NCBI GenBank assembly: GCA_018857735.1
Contig: JABMCL010001163.1
Coordinates: 261,001-325,000, forward strand
Source: Alviniconcha marisindica
Lineage: Eukaryota > Mollusca > Gastropoda > Provannidae
Length of the DNA: 64,000 nt
Direction: 5' to 3'
In this document: piece after piece, positions 21,700 through 35,318 of the stretch
Layout: each line of letters opens with the position of its first letter
Position numbering within the stretch: the stretch's first letter is position 1
Notes under the pieces: generated by a model
Told to the model about the DNA's origin: nothing
The model's database searches: none
The model's input: the letters and a program-made list of their open reading frames with translations, nothing else
Made by a program: the position numbers and the translations under genes

Positions 21700-23100
21700 A
21701 TTGGGGACCATGGACCATGCCCCAAAGCCCCCGTCCCTCCCTCCTGCTTTTCCCCAATGCATCTCATGTTATTTTCGATTCGAATCCGAGAACGGAGAAG
21801 GCTATGTCGTTCTTATCATTTTTGGCCCACTTATTCAGGAATCAGTTCAGCTTTCTTCTTGTGGATCTGGATCTGTATATTACAGGGACCATTATTGCAA
21901 TGGAGCTGGGAGATCGTAATGCAAATATATATAAAAAAATACGTAGAAAGAATTGTCTGTGTTGTTACATTTTACAGTCCCTATTTCAAATATTTAAAAA
22001 CTGGGACTACAGTGTCTTCTAGCTTGTTCCAGTCAGCCACGGTTCTTCCAAAGAATGAGTTCTTATACTGCTCAGTCTTGCTGTCGGAATCTTCAAGCCA
22101 CAAGAGTTTCGAATTTCTTGTCTGGCGATGGTGTTGTCATAACTGCAGTCCTTAAAGGTGGTCGGACGTATTCTTCTTCGACTTCTGTCTGCTGGTGCCG
22201 GGTCAGGAAGTTTTCTTATTGAGTTTCCAGCTTCAACTCTTTAAAGGCTCTGACACTTGGGAGGTGGAAGGGGAAGCATGGCAGGAAAATGATTGAACAG
22301 TGCAGAGCGTGAATTCCGTACTCTTCCGATATTGAGGGATGCCCACGGCTGACAAATTGAAATCGAAAGTAGCGGGTACCCAAGGAAGGTTATGCACCAT
22401 CCGGCCAGTGGCACAGGCTAACCAAGTCTGCGGCAGAGCGCGCCGATCGTATTATCGACCAAAAAATGAGCAGACGACAACATGGGCTGAGCGAGACATT
22501 TTCATAATGACATCCCGAATGGCAGCAAACTGGACGGAGAAATGCACTGGTGCTCCCGTTCTAAAAAAAGTTGGTAAGCTAACGGTCATTTTTCGGTGAT
22601 CGAGACCGTGCAGGGTGGATCGAAGGGTCTGTAATCATTTCAAGTTGTTTTTTCACTCGATGTTTAGCTCCATGCAAACCAGACTGAATTTCAAGCCAGA
22701 AATATTGATTTTACGCGTCGGACTTGTACGGCCAACCAAGATCTATCTCAGTTAGTGAGGGAGCTTATGATTGTGAAATATGTTATTCTGTGAACGGAAC
22801 TTGATGACCTTTCTATAATCTTCAAAATGATCTAGTAGGTCGCGAAGTTCTTGGCCGGAACTGGAAGCAGGAAAGGCTAGAAGAATGTTGTCTGGCACAC
22901 AGAATAGTTGCTGATCAGTTCCAGGCATCAGATAATAGCTGATTTAATACTATTTCAGTAGGAACTGAGCACTAATGAAAACATTACAATAGTAAGGCAT
23001 CGTGATTAAACATAAACTGTAAGCGGTCGCTTGTTTGAAATTAAATTATCTCATTTCTTTCTTTTATTATTATTGTTGTAATATATCTAAGGAGGCATAA
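21700..23100. other. Upstream region of GABBR1, no exon recognised
   Basis: Mostly unique-looking sequence. The largest open frames have no family resemblance and no splice context. A noncoding first exon of GABBR1 could lie here, because the start-codon exon is preceded by an acceptor. Confidence 0.4.
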
Positions 23101-23425
23101 ATTCCTAGGACACTACAAACGCCATTTTGGGTCACAAATATCAGAATCAATGAAACAGGTTAATACCATTTGAACAATATCTAGTGAATAAAGCCAAACT
23201 TTGCAACAAAAAGTGAGTTTTGTTACAGTCAGTAAAAGGTGTCATCAGTACATGATCAGTGTCAGCACCAGCTGAGGATGCTGCATGTTGTTGTTTGGAA
23301 ACTAGATCTAGGTCAACGTGAAAGGAACATGTGCATACTGCAACTAATGCAAGACACAAAAATATGATAAAACTAGCCTTTTTGCTGTGCACAGATTTTG
23401 CCTGTATTCACTAGATATGTCCTTA
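23100..23425. repeat. Dispersed repeat, partner of 58820-59380
   Basis: Shares AATATCAGA-TCA, GAACA-TATCTAG, CAACAAAAAGTGAGTTTT, CATGTGCATACTG and AGACACAAA-ATATGATAA, in the same order, with 58850-59370. Likely two copies of one mobile element. Confidence 0.65.
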
Positions 23426-23542
23426 TATGAACTATGATTGATTGTGATATTTGTGACTCAAAATGGCATTAAATATTTCCCTGGAATTTCCAACTGCTTT
23501 CTTGGATATCACCATTATTATTTCTTTGGTTTAATAATATGG

Positions 23543-23576
<34 letters not shown>

Positions 23577-23696
23577 ATAACCAGATGATTGATTCTGATG
23601 ATATTTGTGACTCAAAATGGCATTAAAAATGTCCCAGGAATCTCCAACTGCCTTCTTGGATATTACCATTATTGTTTCTTTGGTTTAATATTATGG

Positions 23697-23758
<62 letters not shown>

Positions 23759-23915
23759 ATAACCTAATGATTGATTCTGATGATATTTGTGACTCAAAAT
23801 GGCATTAAAAATGTCCCAGGAATTTCCAGCTGCCTTCTTGGATATTACCATTGTTGTTACTTTGGTTTAATAATATTGTTGTGTGTATGTGTGTGTGTGT
23901 GTAACCAAGTACATA
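23425..23915. repeat. Tandem triplication of a GT-tailed unit
   Basis: Three copies, each with GATATTTGTGACTCAAAATG, CCAACTGCCTTCTTGGATAT and TTTCTTTGGTTTAATA followed by a (GT)n of different length. They begin at about 23445, 23595 and 23780. Confidence 0.88.
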
Positions 23916-23994
23916 TTATAACCTTTGCCTGTCTATGATCATAAAATTATCAACTGCATAAAAATTACATGCCCTGAAAATCCCACCTTTGCAG

Positions 23995-24279
23995 ACCTCC
24001 TGAACTCACTACATTGATAACACCTGGGAACAGATTTATACTGATCAACCCAAAACCATGCTCCTGCTTCATGTGGTGGTGCTGACCTTGACCTTGACCC
24101 TGGGGGTGAGAGGGCTGAAGGATATACCACTGACTCTGGGTGGGATCTTCCCAATGTCCGGCAGTTGGGCTGGAGGCATGGCCTGCAAGCCAGCGGTCAA
24201 ACTGGCCCTGGACATGGTCAACAACCAAACTGACATCCTGCCCAACTACCGCCTGACCATGCAGTCTAACGACAGTCAG
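23995..24279 (+). CDS. GABBR1: GABBR1 exon with start codon (CDS from 24058)
   Basis: The acceptor CACCTTTGCAG ends at 23994, so at least one noncoding exon lies upstream. ATG at 24058 has A at -3. 74 codons: hydrophobic signal peptide, then [19 protein letters not shown], the first strand and helix of the flytrap domain. Donor GTATGC, phase 0. Confidence 0.9.
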
Positions 24280-25813
24280 GTATGCTTTGTAAGGTAGTTA
24301 AAGTCAAAAATACCTGTTGGACACTGTCAGCTCAACACTGACATTCTCAGATTCCGCCCAACTAACAACCACACATGCATAGCATTGTAGTTACAGCTGC
24401 TGAACATGGTCAACCCAAATCACAAAATAGTCAGCATGGACTATTCATGATGAGATAGGTCATAACCGGTCACAAAATCAAAATTGAGGTTGGATTCTGT
24501 GTTGACATGGGGTTATTCTTAGTGAGCTAGGTCAAGGCATGTCACAGGATTGAAATCGAAGTTGGATTGTTGTTTTTGCATAATCCAACTTCACTTCCAA
24601 TCTGATGACTCGCCATGACCTAGTTTGTTAAGAATAACCCAATGTCAATACAAAATTCAACCTCACTTTCAGTCTCAGTCGCCTTCATGGCCTCTTGATG
24701 AGTATTCTTAAGAATGGTCCATGGTGTCATAGAAATGATAGAAACATTTTAAGTTTTCAGAGTCCGTCTTAGTGGACCAGATCTTGTGACTAGTGCAAGG
24801 TGTTATTGTTGTGTATGCCGGGTGCTCAGATCAGTGTGTGGTTATATATTAACAGTGTGTTGTAGTGTATGCCAGGTGTTCAGACCAAGGTGTTGTGTTA
24901 ACAATGTGTTTCTGTGTATGCCTGGCGATGGGACCAGGGTGCTGTGTCAACTTTGTATTGTAGTGTAAACTAGGTGCTCAGATCAAGGTGCTATGTTAAC
25001 TGCGTGTTGTAGTGTATGCCAGGGGTTCAGACCCAAGGCATTGTATTAACCTTTTATTGTGTACGCCAGGTGTTCAGACCAGGAAGTTGTGTTGACTGTG
25101 TTGTATATAATGCCAGGTATTTGGACCAAGGTGCTGTGTTAGCTATGTCATGTGTTAATGGTGTGCTTCAGTGTATGCATGTTCACTGTCTGTTGCAGTG
25201 TATGTGTGTTAACTGTGTGTTGCAGTTTGTGTTAACTGGGTGCTGCAGTGCATATGTGTAAACTGTGTATTAACTGTGTGTGGCAGGGTGTGTTAACTGT
25301 GTATTGCAGTGTGTGTTAACTGTGTGTTACAGAGTGTGTGTTAACTGTGTGTTGCACTGTGTGTGTGTGAACTGTGTGTTCCAGTGTGTGTTAACTGTGT
25401 GTTGTAGTTTGTGTTAACTGTGTGTTGCAGTGTATGTTAACTGTGTGTTGTAGTGTGTGCTAACTATGTGTCGCAGTGTTGACAGTGTGTTGCAGTGTGT
25501 GTTAACTGTGTGTTGCAGTGTGTGCTAACTGTGTGTTAATTGTGTGTTCCTGTGTGTGTTGCAATGTGTGTTTTAACTGTGTGTTGCAGTGTATGCCAGG
25601 ACTGGGCACCAAGGTGCTGTATCAGCTGCTCTACGACAAGCCCACCAAGATCATGGTGCTGACCGGTTGCTCCAGCGTCTCCACATTTGTGGCTCAGGCA
25701 GCAAACATGTGGAATTTGATTGTGGTCAGTTGTGTGTGTGTGTGTGTGTATGCGTGTGTGCATGCATGTGTGTGTGTATCTGTGTTTTTGTGTGTGTGTG
25801 TGCATGCATGTGC

Positions 25814-25869
<56 letters not shown>

Positions 25870-28800
25870 TGGGGTGCATGCCTGCATGGTGTGTGTGTGT
25901 GTGTGTGTGTGTACATGCGTGTGTGTGTAGGGGGGGGGGGCGTGCACACGCATGTGTGTGTATGTGTGTGTGTCTGTAGCATCATCAGTTATCCATATCC
26001 TCATCTATCATTGCATACAAACTTTTTTTCCAAAGACTCAGATGAGTTACAAACAAGCACATGATGATGATGATGACGAAATACTCATTAGGTCGCAATG
26101 TACTTGTTTTATCTCCTTTTAAAAATGACTTCAAACATGACATAGCTGGAAATCTTATAGTGGTCAGTGAAGCTGACCACATTTTCTTAAAGAGATTATT
26201 CTTAGATTTACTTTATCAAACGTGGTGAATTTCAGCTTGCATATGGAGCCAGTTCACCAGCCTTGTCAAACCGTGAACGGTTCCCTATGTTCTTCCGCAC
26301 TCACCCATCAGGAACCCTCCACAACCCAACTCGCATCAAAATCTTCCAGCGCTTCCACTGGAACAGAATTGCCACCATACAGGAGACACAGGAAACATTC
26401 ACCTCGGTCAGTTTGGGGTGGAGGGGAGTGATCTCTGTCTCTCTGACTCTCTGTCTCTGCCTGTCCGTCTGTCCCTCTCACTCTCTCTCTCTCTGTGGTG
26501 TGTGTGTGCACATGTGCACAAGCATGCTTTTGTATATGAAACTGGGCACGTACAAAAATCATTGCAGGCTTTCATTCTAGTACTGTAGTAGTCTTTCTTT
26601 AATCTAATAAAGGTAGTTTACCTCATCACTGTTGTAGATTATGGTACAGTTAAACCCATTTTGTCACAATTCACATACTTTAAAATTTACAGATGCTTAT
26701 TTGTTCCTTCTATTTTTGGTACTGTGTTTTCCTTTTTGTCTAAATGACCATTTCAGACAATTGAAGATCTGGAAAAAATATGTGAAAAAAACTTGCATAG
26801 TTATTGATGTGGGTTAAAACTGGAACGAATATTACTGTTAGTTAAAGGAAAGAAAATCTGAAACAGAGCTGACTGCTACTAAGTGCTAGCTTTCTGAAAC
26901 AAGATCCAAACACACAAAAGGGTAAATAGAATGCTGATTTTAATAGGGCATGTTGCTTGAAAATGTGGTTTACCCTAAAAAAAAGTGCACATTTTAAAAT
27001 TTATTTTGTTGTTGTTTGTGGTCCTAAAAAATCAGCATTCTTTTTAACCTTTTATATGGCTGTTGGTTAAAACAGGATTAAATTACTTGCAGACAAATGA
27101 AGATCTGTAGACAGACATGAAAGAATCAGGAATTGTTGTATCATTCATTCACTGTTGGTTAAAATGTGCATTTGCTTGCAAACAGCAGAAAATCAAGAAG
27201 AGTGTATCAAGCAGGAACAGATATCGCTGTCAGTTATAACATGCACATCTGCTTGGAGATAATTCAACATTTGAAGAAGCAGCTATAAAAAGCAAGAATG
27301 CACACTGCCATTTTTTAAGATGCACATTTACTTGCAGACAATTGAGTGTAGGAAGAAACAGCCATGAAAGAAGCTGGATGGGTAGGTCACTGTTCATTAA
27401 ACATGTACAGTAACATTTGATTTGCAGGCACATGAACATCTGAAAAAAAGAGACGTGAAAGAAGCAGGAATAGATAGGTCACTGTTCTTTAAGCATGTAC
27501 AGTAACACTTGCACAGTTGCAGACAATTGAAGATTTTAAGAAACAGACATGAAAGAAGCAGGAATAGATAAGTCACTGTTAATTAAACATGTAAAATTAC
27601 TTGCAGGCAGTTGAAGATCAGGAGAATGCATGCATGAGAAAGAAGCAGGAATAGACATTGCTGTTTGGTTAATACAGTTACATATGCTTGCAGATAATTG
27701 AACTCAAGAAAACGCAGCCATAAAAGAAGCAAAAGTGCACATTGCTGTTTGTTGAACTTGCATGTTTGCTTGCAGACAATTGAAGATCTCGAGAAGCGTG
27801 TGAAAGAAGCAGGAATTGATATTGCTGTACGCCAGAGCTTCCTAACTGATCCCACAAATGCTGTGAGAAACTTGAAGGTAAAGTGTTCGGTGTAGCAGTG
27901 TTTGTGTAGTGGGACCTAGTGTTGTGTAGTGGGACCTTGTGTTGTGTAGTGGGACCTTTTGTCTTGTGTAGCGGGACCTAGTGTTGTGTGGTGGGACCTT
28001 TTGTGTAGTGGGACCTAGTGTTGTGTAGTGGGGCCTTGTGTTGTGTGGTGGGACCTTTTGTGTAGTGGGGCCTTGTGTTGTGTAGTGGGGCCTTGTGTTG
28101 TGTAGTGGGACCTTTTGTGTAGTGGGGCCTTGTGTTGTGTGGTGGGACCTTTTGTGTAGAGGGACCTAGTGTTGTGTAGTGGGTCTTGTGTAGTGGGACC
28201 TTGTGTTGTGTAGTGGGGCCTTGTGTTGTGTAGTGGGACCTAGTGTTGTGTAGTGGGTCTTGTGTAGTGGGACCTTGTGTTGTGTAGTGGGGCCTTGTGT
28301 TGTGTAGTGGGACCTAGTGTTGTGTAGTGGGACTTGTGTCTTTTGTAGTGAGACCTTGTGATGTGTAGTGGGATCTTGTGTAGTGGTACCCTGTGTCTTG
28401 TGTAGTGGGACCTAGTGTTGTGTGGTGGGACCTTTCGTGTAGTGGGAACTTGTGTTTGTAGTGGTACCTTGTATCTTGTGTAGTTGGACTGTGTGTTGTG
28501 TAGTGGGACCTTTTGTGTAGTGTGACCTAGTGTTGTGTGGTGGGACCTTGTGTCTTATGTAGTGGGACCTAGTGTTGTGTGGTGGGACCTTGTGTCTTGT
28601 GTAGTGGGACCTTGTGGTGTGTAGTGGGACCTTGTGTATAGTAGAACCCTGTGTCTTGTATAGTGGGATCTAGGGTTGTGTAGTGGGACCTTGTGTCTTG
28701 TGTAGTGGTACCTTTGGATCAAGGGACTTCATACTCAAAGCACAGCCAGGACTGTTCTCATAACAAAATATACAGTGGAGAAAAAGCAAAAGAACTTAAT

Positions 28801-31800
28801 ACTGAATTATGCCGAAACACCATCAAGATTTTCAGTGCAAAGAACACAGCTCTTTGAGCTTTAATCTGTAATAGAGAAATGTTTGTGAACCGCAGAAAAA
28901 GCAAAAACAGTGCACTGTGATTGTTGTTGCAGAGGCAAGACGCCAGGATCATCGTTGGTGTGTTCTATGAAGACATGGCCCGCCGAGTGTTTTGCCAGGT
29001 GAGTCTGTTCTTTTAGCAGCCACTTACTTCTGGGGTGATAGTTGGTATGACTGAATTTGGGAGACTGCATTTCTGCTTACCTAGTTCTGCTTCTTCCTGT
29101 CACATTGCTGTTTATTTCTCAACTGTCAAATGATTTTCTGTCCATTGTGTTACCCCCAGGCATACAAAGAGAGGCTGTATGGCAAGAAGTATGTGTGGTT
29201 GATCATCGGCTGGTACCCGGACAACTGGTACAAGGTGGATGATGACCGTCACAACTGCACAGCCCAGCAGCTGGAAGAGGCACTGGAGGGTCACCTGACC
29301 ACAGAGGCTGTCATCCTGCATCAGGAGCCCACCATGACTGACGTTGGCATGGTGAATCGGGGGGGGGGGGGGGGGGGGGGGGGCCCGGGCTGGGCACCTG
29401 GGAGTTGGCAGGGGTCTGGGGTGGGGGGGGGGGGGGGGGTCTCTTTTAGGAGCCCACCATGATGATGTTGGCATGGTGAGATCATGTGTGTTTTGTTGTG
29501 GGGGGGGGGGTATCATCCGGGCATCAGGAGCCCACCATGACTGATGTTGGCCAGGTGATCATGTGGTGTGTGGGGGGGGGGGGGGGGATGGATCATCCTG
29601 GCATCAGGAGCCCACCATGACTGATGTTGGCATGGTGAGATCATGTGTGTGTGGGGGGGGGGGGGGGGGGAATTCAACGGGGGGCTTTGGGGGGGGGGGT
29701 TGTCCAGGGGGATGGTTGCAGGTGAGTTTGTGGTGGGGGGGGGGGGGGGGGGGAAGGGGATGGTATTTTTTGATCATGTTGGATGTGAATAATGTGTGTG
29801 TGTGGGGGGGGGGGGGGATATGATCGAATTTTTTTGGATTTTTCTGTGGGGGACCACCGCATCAGACCACCAAATGTTTCATTAGTAATTGTTTTGTATC
29901 CTGCATCAGGAGCCCACCATGATGATGTTGGCATGGGGGATAATGTACGTGGTGTGTGTGTGTGGGTGGAGGGGATTTGTTCAAGTTAAAAAAAATTTTG
30001 ATATATACCCCCCCACCCCCCACCCCCACTTGTATGTGATGTGCAGCTTCAAGTGGAACCCATAGAACAACCAACCCTAATGAGAAACCACCCTTCATAG
30101 AGACTTTACTGCTTTGTTACATAACAGTCAACTCCTCACCAAAGGCCACCTTTCAGACCATTACACAAATTTATGGTTTCATGGTATTTGTCTCTCTTTG
30201 TGGGCTTTTAGTGTACTCTGTAGGCATTATTTATATGTGTGTTGACTGATGTTGCAGACTGCTCACAAGTTCACAGAGCTTCTGAACGCAGAACTGAAGA
30301 CGAAGGATCCGAGCCTGATCACAGGGTATCCTGAAGCCCCCCTGGCTTACGACGCTGTCTGGGCCCTGGCCTTTGCCCTCAATAAAACTGTTATTCGGTC
30401 AGCAACATTTCAATCCCCCTGACCAAAACCGTCCTTATTGTATGAGATCATCCCCTGACCAAACCCACCCTTATTGTATGAGATCATCTGACCAAAACCA
30501 CCCTCATTGTATGAGATCATCCCCTGACCAAAGCCACCCTCATTGTATGAGATCATCCCCTGACCAAAGTCACCCTTAATAATAATAATATACATTTATC
30601 ATGCGCTCATCAACACCCTGGGCGCTTACATGATACATATTAACCTAAGTATGATATTCAAATTTACATAAAGTGTTATACAAGAACAAAAACAAAAAAA
30701 CACTACAAACACATACACACACACAATGACTGTAGCAGAAACTGGGTACTGATATTAGTTAGGATGGAAATACTGTGAGAAGAGGAAGGTTTTCAGTTTG
30801 GCTTTAAAAGATGACAGGGTTGAGCAGTGTCTAAGGTCTTGTGGGAATGAATTCCAAGTGGGGTCCAAAGCAAGAGAAGGTGCGAAAGCCATGAGTCTTG
30901 CGTTTGTATTGTTGGTTCCCAGCATGTGGGTGTCAGAATAAGAGCATAGTGTACAAGACAGAGTGTAGACATGAAGCAGTTCAGACAGGTAAGCAGGACC
31001 AGAACCACTTATAGCACTGAAACACATACAAGCGACTTTATACTTAAAGGACAAGTCCAAGGTTGGGGGTGATTTTTGACACGATTTCTGTTAAAGTTCG
31101 CTGAGAACAATGATGTAGGTGAAATTGTGATCTGAGGGTTATAATGGACAAAAAAGGATTTTCTGTCGTACGAAAGGTTGCCCTGACGCTGAAAATCATG
31201 TGCACATATGCGCACTACATCACTCTGGGGAGTCGCTGCAAAATGGCTAGTAACCACAGGGTAACCGCTTGGAAAAAATTCCAGTTCAAAACTCCAAGGA
31301 TGAAGCTCCGACGCCATTGTCAGTAGTTGGGCCTTTCCTCCTTGTTATTTCATCTTTCTCAAAATTGTTAGGTGCGTGGGGTTTCAGTCTTTTCGTTCTG
31401 TTTACTCTAGCTTTCACAACAGGCTAGGCCTCATCAGGGAGCCTGCCTTTATTGGGTGTTTTATTTTATTTTCCCAATTTATCCTTGGTTGTTTTTATCA
31501 TATGTAAAATGAAAAGGTTTTGTTCGTTCTAGTTCAAAAGACTAGCGATTTCGTGGCCTCCCTGGGTTAGGGTTTGGGGTTGGGCTAGTTACCGGTTCTT
31601 GCCATTCAGTTTTTTTTCTTGGCTTGCCCCTTTTGTTTCTGATTATATCGTTCATTTACAATGTACGAGTGAGGGGGTAGTCTCGATGTTTAACGAGACC
31701 TCTCATTCTTTCTTTGTGTGGGGTATTCATGAGCGTCTGTTGCCCTGCCCCTGTTGTCACTGCTAAGTGGGTTGTATCGTGTACACGGATTACGTCATGT

Positions 31801-34800
31801 ATCCAGCCTTTGTCCCGTTGCTCACTGACATTACTTGCCTCCTCTTTCTTTCAGAAAGTGTTGTTGTTTTTCTCTCTCTTTTTACCCTTTTTTTTCACCA
31901 TGCGTTCTTACTTTTTTATCTTTGGGTTTTTTGGCCATTTCGTACCCCCTTGTTAGCTTGCCTGATTAGGGCGCCATTTTGTATTTCTCTTGTCGTCCCG
32001 CATTTGTTTACATTCCCGATTTCTTTGTCATCGGTAGTCCTGATTAGCGTTTTTGCTTTATCAGTCTGCAGCCTTTGTTTTTCTAGATGGAAGCCGGGTT
32101 AGTGAGGGGTTAGTTGAGAGTTAGTTATGGAAAGTTTGGCTTTCCATCTGTTGTGTTGGCACAGTTTTTTTTGCTCTGTGCTCTTATGACTGTAGTCATC
32201 CACTCCTTTCTGCAGACAGTAGTCTATTAGACTGTTGTGATTGGGGTGTTTGTTTGTTTGTTTGTTTTTGGTGTTTTTTCCACCTTATGCTTGCAGGTAC
32301 GCAACCGTTTGGGGTTTTGAGATGGTTTCAGGCTGTTTTGTTTCTTTCATTTGGTGTCAGCTGTTTGCTTGACTGATTAGGGAAGCCATTTTTCGTTTGG
32401 GCCCCCAGCATTTGTGGTTTGCTCTTTTTTTTCTTTGCCACTGGCATTTGTGGTCTGTTCTGTCTTTCTTTCCACAGGCATTTGTGTACGGTCTCTTTCT
32501 TTCATGGCCTTTTCTGCCCTAGGCATTTGTGTTAGACTTTTTGTCTTTGCCTTGTTAGCGCTTGTTTCAGGCTATCAGTGTATCTCTCAGTTTTTGGTAT
32601 AATGCTTGCGCTTGCTGCTCGTCGTCAGTTGGGGATTCAAACTGGATTTTTTTGCAAGTCGGTTACCCTGTGGACAGCCTTACAAATTCCGCTTTGAAAC
32701 AAACCCCATTTGATATTCCCCATAAAGTTTGAAATCGCACTCAGCGAAGTGCTCGCTACACAAATGGGCGTGACTGAGGCCAGCATAAAAGTCAGCTCGT
32801 TTGAATTGTACAAATCTGACCCATTTTCGCCTCACAGCGGGTCGATTCCGTGGGAACTCATGCATAGTTATGCTTTGGGTTGCTTGTGAGTTGTTTTCAG
32901 TTTGCTGCAATACAAGTAGGCCGGCATGGTTTAAACTTTTTTGTTGACCACACGCATACACATTCAATGAACAATCTAAGAAGTAAGATGGCAACCGCAC
33001 CGACTCCCCGACTGACGTTACTTCCAAAAAAATCACGTGACTGATGGAGAACCCGAGACAGCAGTCTCGGCCAGCCTACAGAAAATAAAATCAATTAAAA
33101 ACCAACATAAACAACAACAAAAATCATTTTTTATTTCATTAAATCTCAAACTAGTGACTCATTTGTCAATGATTTTGATGGCCATTTTGCATACTTAAAA
33201 ACCATGGACTTTTACTTTAATACATTCTGAAATGGGAAGCCAGTGCAGTTTTTCCAGGAGAGGTGTTGAGTGGTGGTGACGGGGTGCCAAGAGAACAAGT
33301 CTTGCAGCAAAGTTCTGAATTTTCTGGAGAGGTTGGATGACAGATTAGGTGTACCCATGAGGAGACAGTTGCAGTAGTCAAGCCGTGAGGGGATTTTAAA
33401 TAAGGTAACAAGAGTCTTGGTTGTGTCTTTAGTGAGAAACCTGTGGATTGCACTAATGCGTTTTAGCTCGAAACAAGCAGTTTGGCAGATTTTTATGACG
33501 TGCTTCTTCATGGACAGTTTTGAGTCAAGAATGAATCCAAGGTTTCTGGCAAAATCAGAGAAGGGGATGTTGTGAGAGCCAAAAGTAATCGAATCAGGGA
33601 GGGAAAAGGTAGAAGGTTTCAAGGAAGACGAAAAGAGAAAGAGAAGAGCTTCTGTTTTGTGGTCGTTCAGTCTGAGCTGATTTTTCCATCATCCATGTTT
33701 TTATGTTGCCTGTGCATGCATTGAGTTCTTTGGTGTATGAGATCATCCCCTGACCAAAGCTACCCTCATTGTAGGAGGTAAGCCTTGTTCAAAAGCTGCC
33801 CGCATTCTGTGAGACCACACCCAGACCAAAAGCTGCTATCACTGTATGAGACCACACCCTGACCAGAACCTGCCATAACTGTATGAGGTGATTCCCAGAG
33901 CTAAAGCCACCCTCATTGTATGAGACAACCCCCTGACCAAATTCGCTGTCAGTGTATGAGACAAACCCCTGACCATATCTGCCCTCATTGTATGAGATAA
34001 ACCCTTAACCAGATCTGCCCTCATTGTATGAGACAACCCCCTGACCAAATCTGCCCTCATTGTATCAGGTGAACTCCTGACCATATCTGCCCTCATTGTA
34101 TGAGACAAACCCTTGACCAACTCTGCCCTCATTGTATGAGGCAAGTAAGTAAGTAACTTGGTGTTTTATGCCCAGTCAGCCAGTACAGTTATATCAGGAT
34201 GACATATGAGGCAAACCCCTGACCAAATCTGCCCTTGCTGTATGAGACAACCCCCAGACCAAATCTGCCCTCACTGTATGAGACAACCCCCAGACCAAAT
34301 CTGCCCTCACTGTATGAGACAACCCCCTGACCAGAACTGCCCTCACTGTATGAGACAACCCCCTGACCAAATCTGCCCTCATTGTATGAGGTAAACCCTG
34401 GTGTAGCTGCATAAGCTCCATCCATATCCATCCATAATGTTGCTCTCTTTAATGAAAAACATGTCTGAGATATCATCCAATAACCTACTATCATCATCTC
34501 ATGAGATTAATTCACTACATAAGAAGACTGTATATAAACAAATTGAAAAAAGTAAATTTGCGATACCTTCTTGTTCTAGATATTTAGCAAGAGTAATATA
34601 CAAGCTACGTTTAAATTCATGGAACACTAAATATTCACAGAATGTGACATGCGTTTGTAAAAATATCTTATCTGTTAAACACATACTGCTTGAATGTCCT
34701 TTTACTACAGAGTTATTTCAGAAAAATGGATATGACTTAAATGCTTACAACAATGTAAGAGATATATTGTATAATACTGATGTTATTACTAATATTGTCA

Positions 34801-35286
34801 GATCGATTGTTCATAGTCCTGTGGGAAAATTAGTATAAATAATAATTATAGGTTGTTGTTTTTTGTTGTTGTTGTTTTTTGTCTAATATCACCTCGATGT
34901 GAACAGACATAAAATATTGATTGAGTGATCTCTTTGTGTCTGTCCAGCCTGGCAGAGAAGGGTATGCGCCTTGAAGACTTTGACTACTATAATGAAGACA
35001 TTGCCCAGGAAATCTACTCTGCAATGAACTCAACCAAGTTCCTGGGGATCTCGGTAGGTTTCCTCCCATGGGGCTATGTGCATTAGGACGAAAGAGCAGT
35101 GGCTGAAGTGTAACAGCATGCCTGCTTGATTTTATGGCCCTTTTGCAGAAGATGTTTGCTCTTTTTGGCAGAAGCTGAAATTTTATTTGTTTTCAGCTAC
35201 TTAGTCAACCACCAGCTTCCTAATCCCCCTCACCAGATCACTTTTTCCAGAGTCCCTCCTCCACCCCTCTCCTCACAGTTCCCTCT

Positions 35287-35318
<32 letters not shown>

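Larger units (their letters stand above)
30580..33735 (-). mobile_element. LINE (CR1/L2-like), 5'-truncated, minus strand, itself interrupted
   Basis: On the minus strand, 33700-33221 encodes [37 protein letters not shown] and the PVTTTQHL segment. 31043-30755 continues with [30 protein letters not shown] sequence and [10 protein letters not shown]. This is the conserved C-terminal end of a CR1/L2-type reverse transcriptase. The 3' end at about 30580 carries an ATT-type tail. A frameshift near the 5' end and the insertion inactivate it. Confidence 0.82.

Noticed and set aside
21556..22155. 199-codon open frame upstream of GABBR1
   Set aside because: No domain, no conserved motif, overlapping open frames in all three phases; taken as chance.
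27890..28715. Junction array at GABBR1 exon 4 or 5
   Set aside because: The 20-bp unit has no similarity to either exon edge; ordinary intronic minisatellite.
30405..30578. Junction array from the end of GABBR1 exon 7
   Set aside because: A weak likeness (GCCCTCA) between unit and exon end is too short to support.
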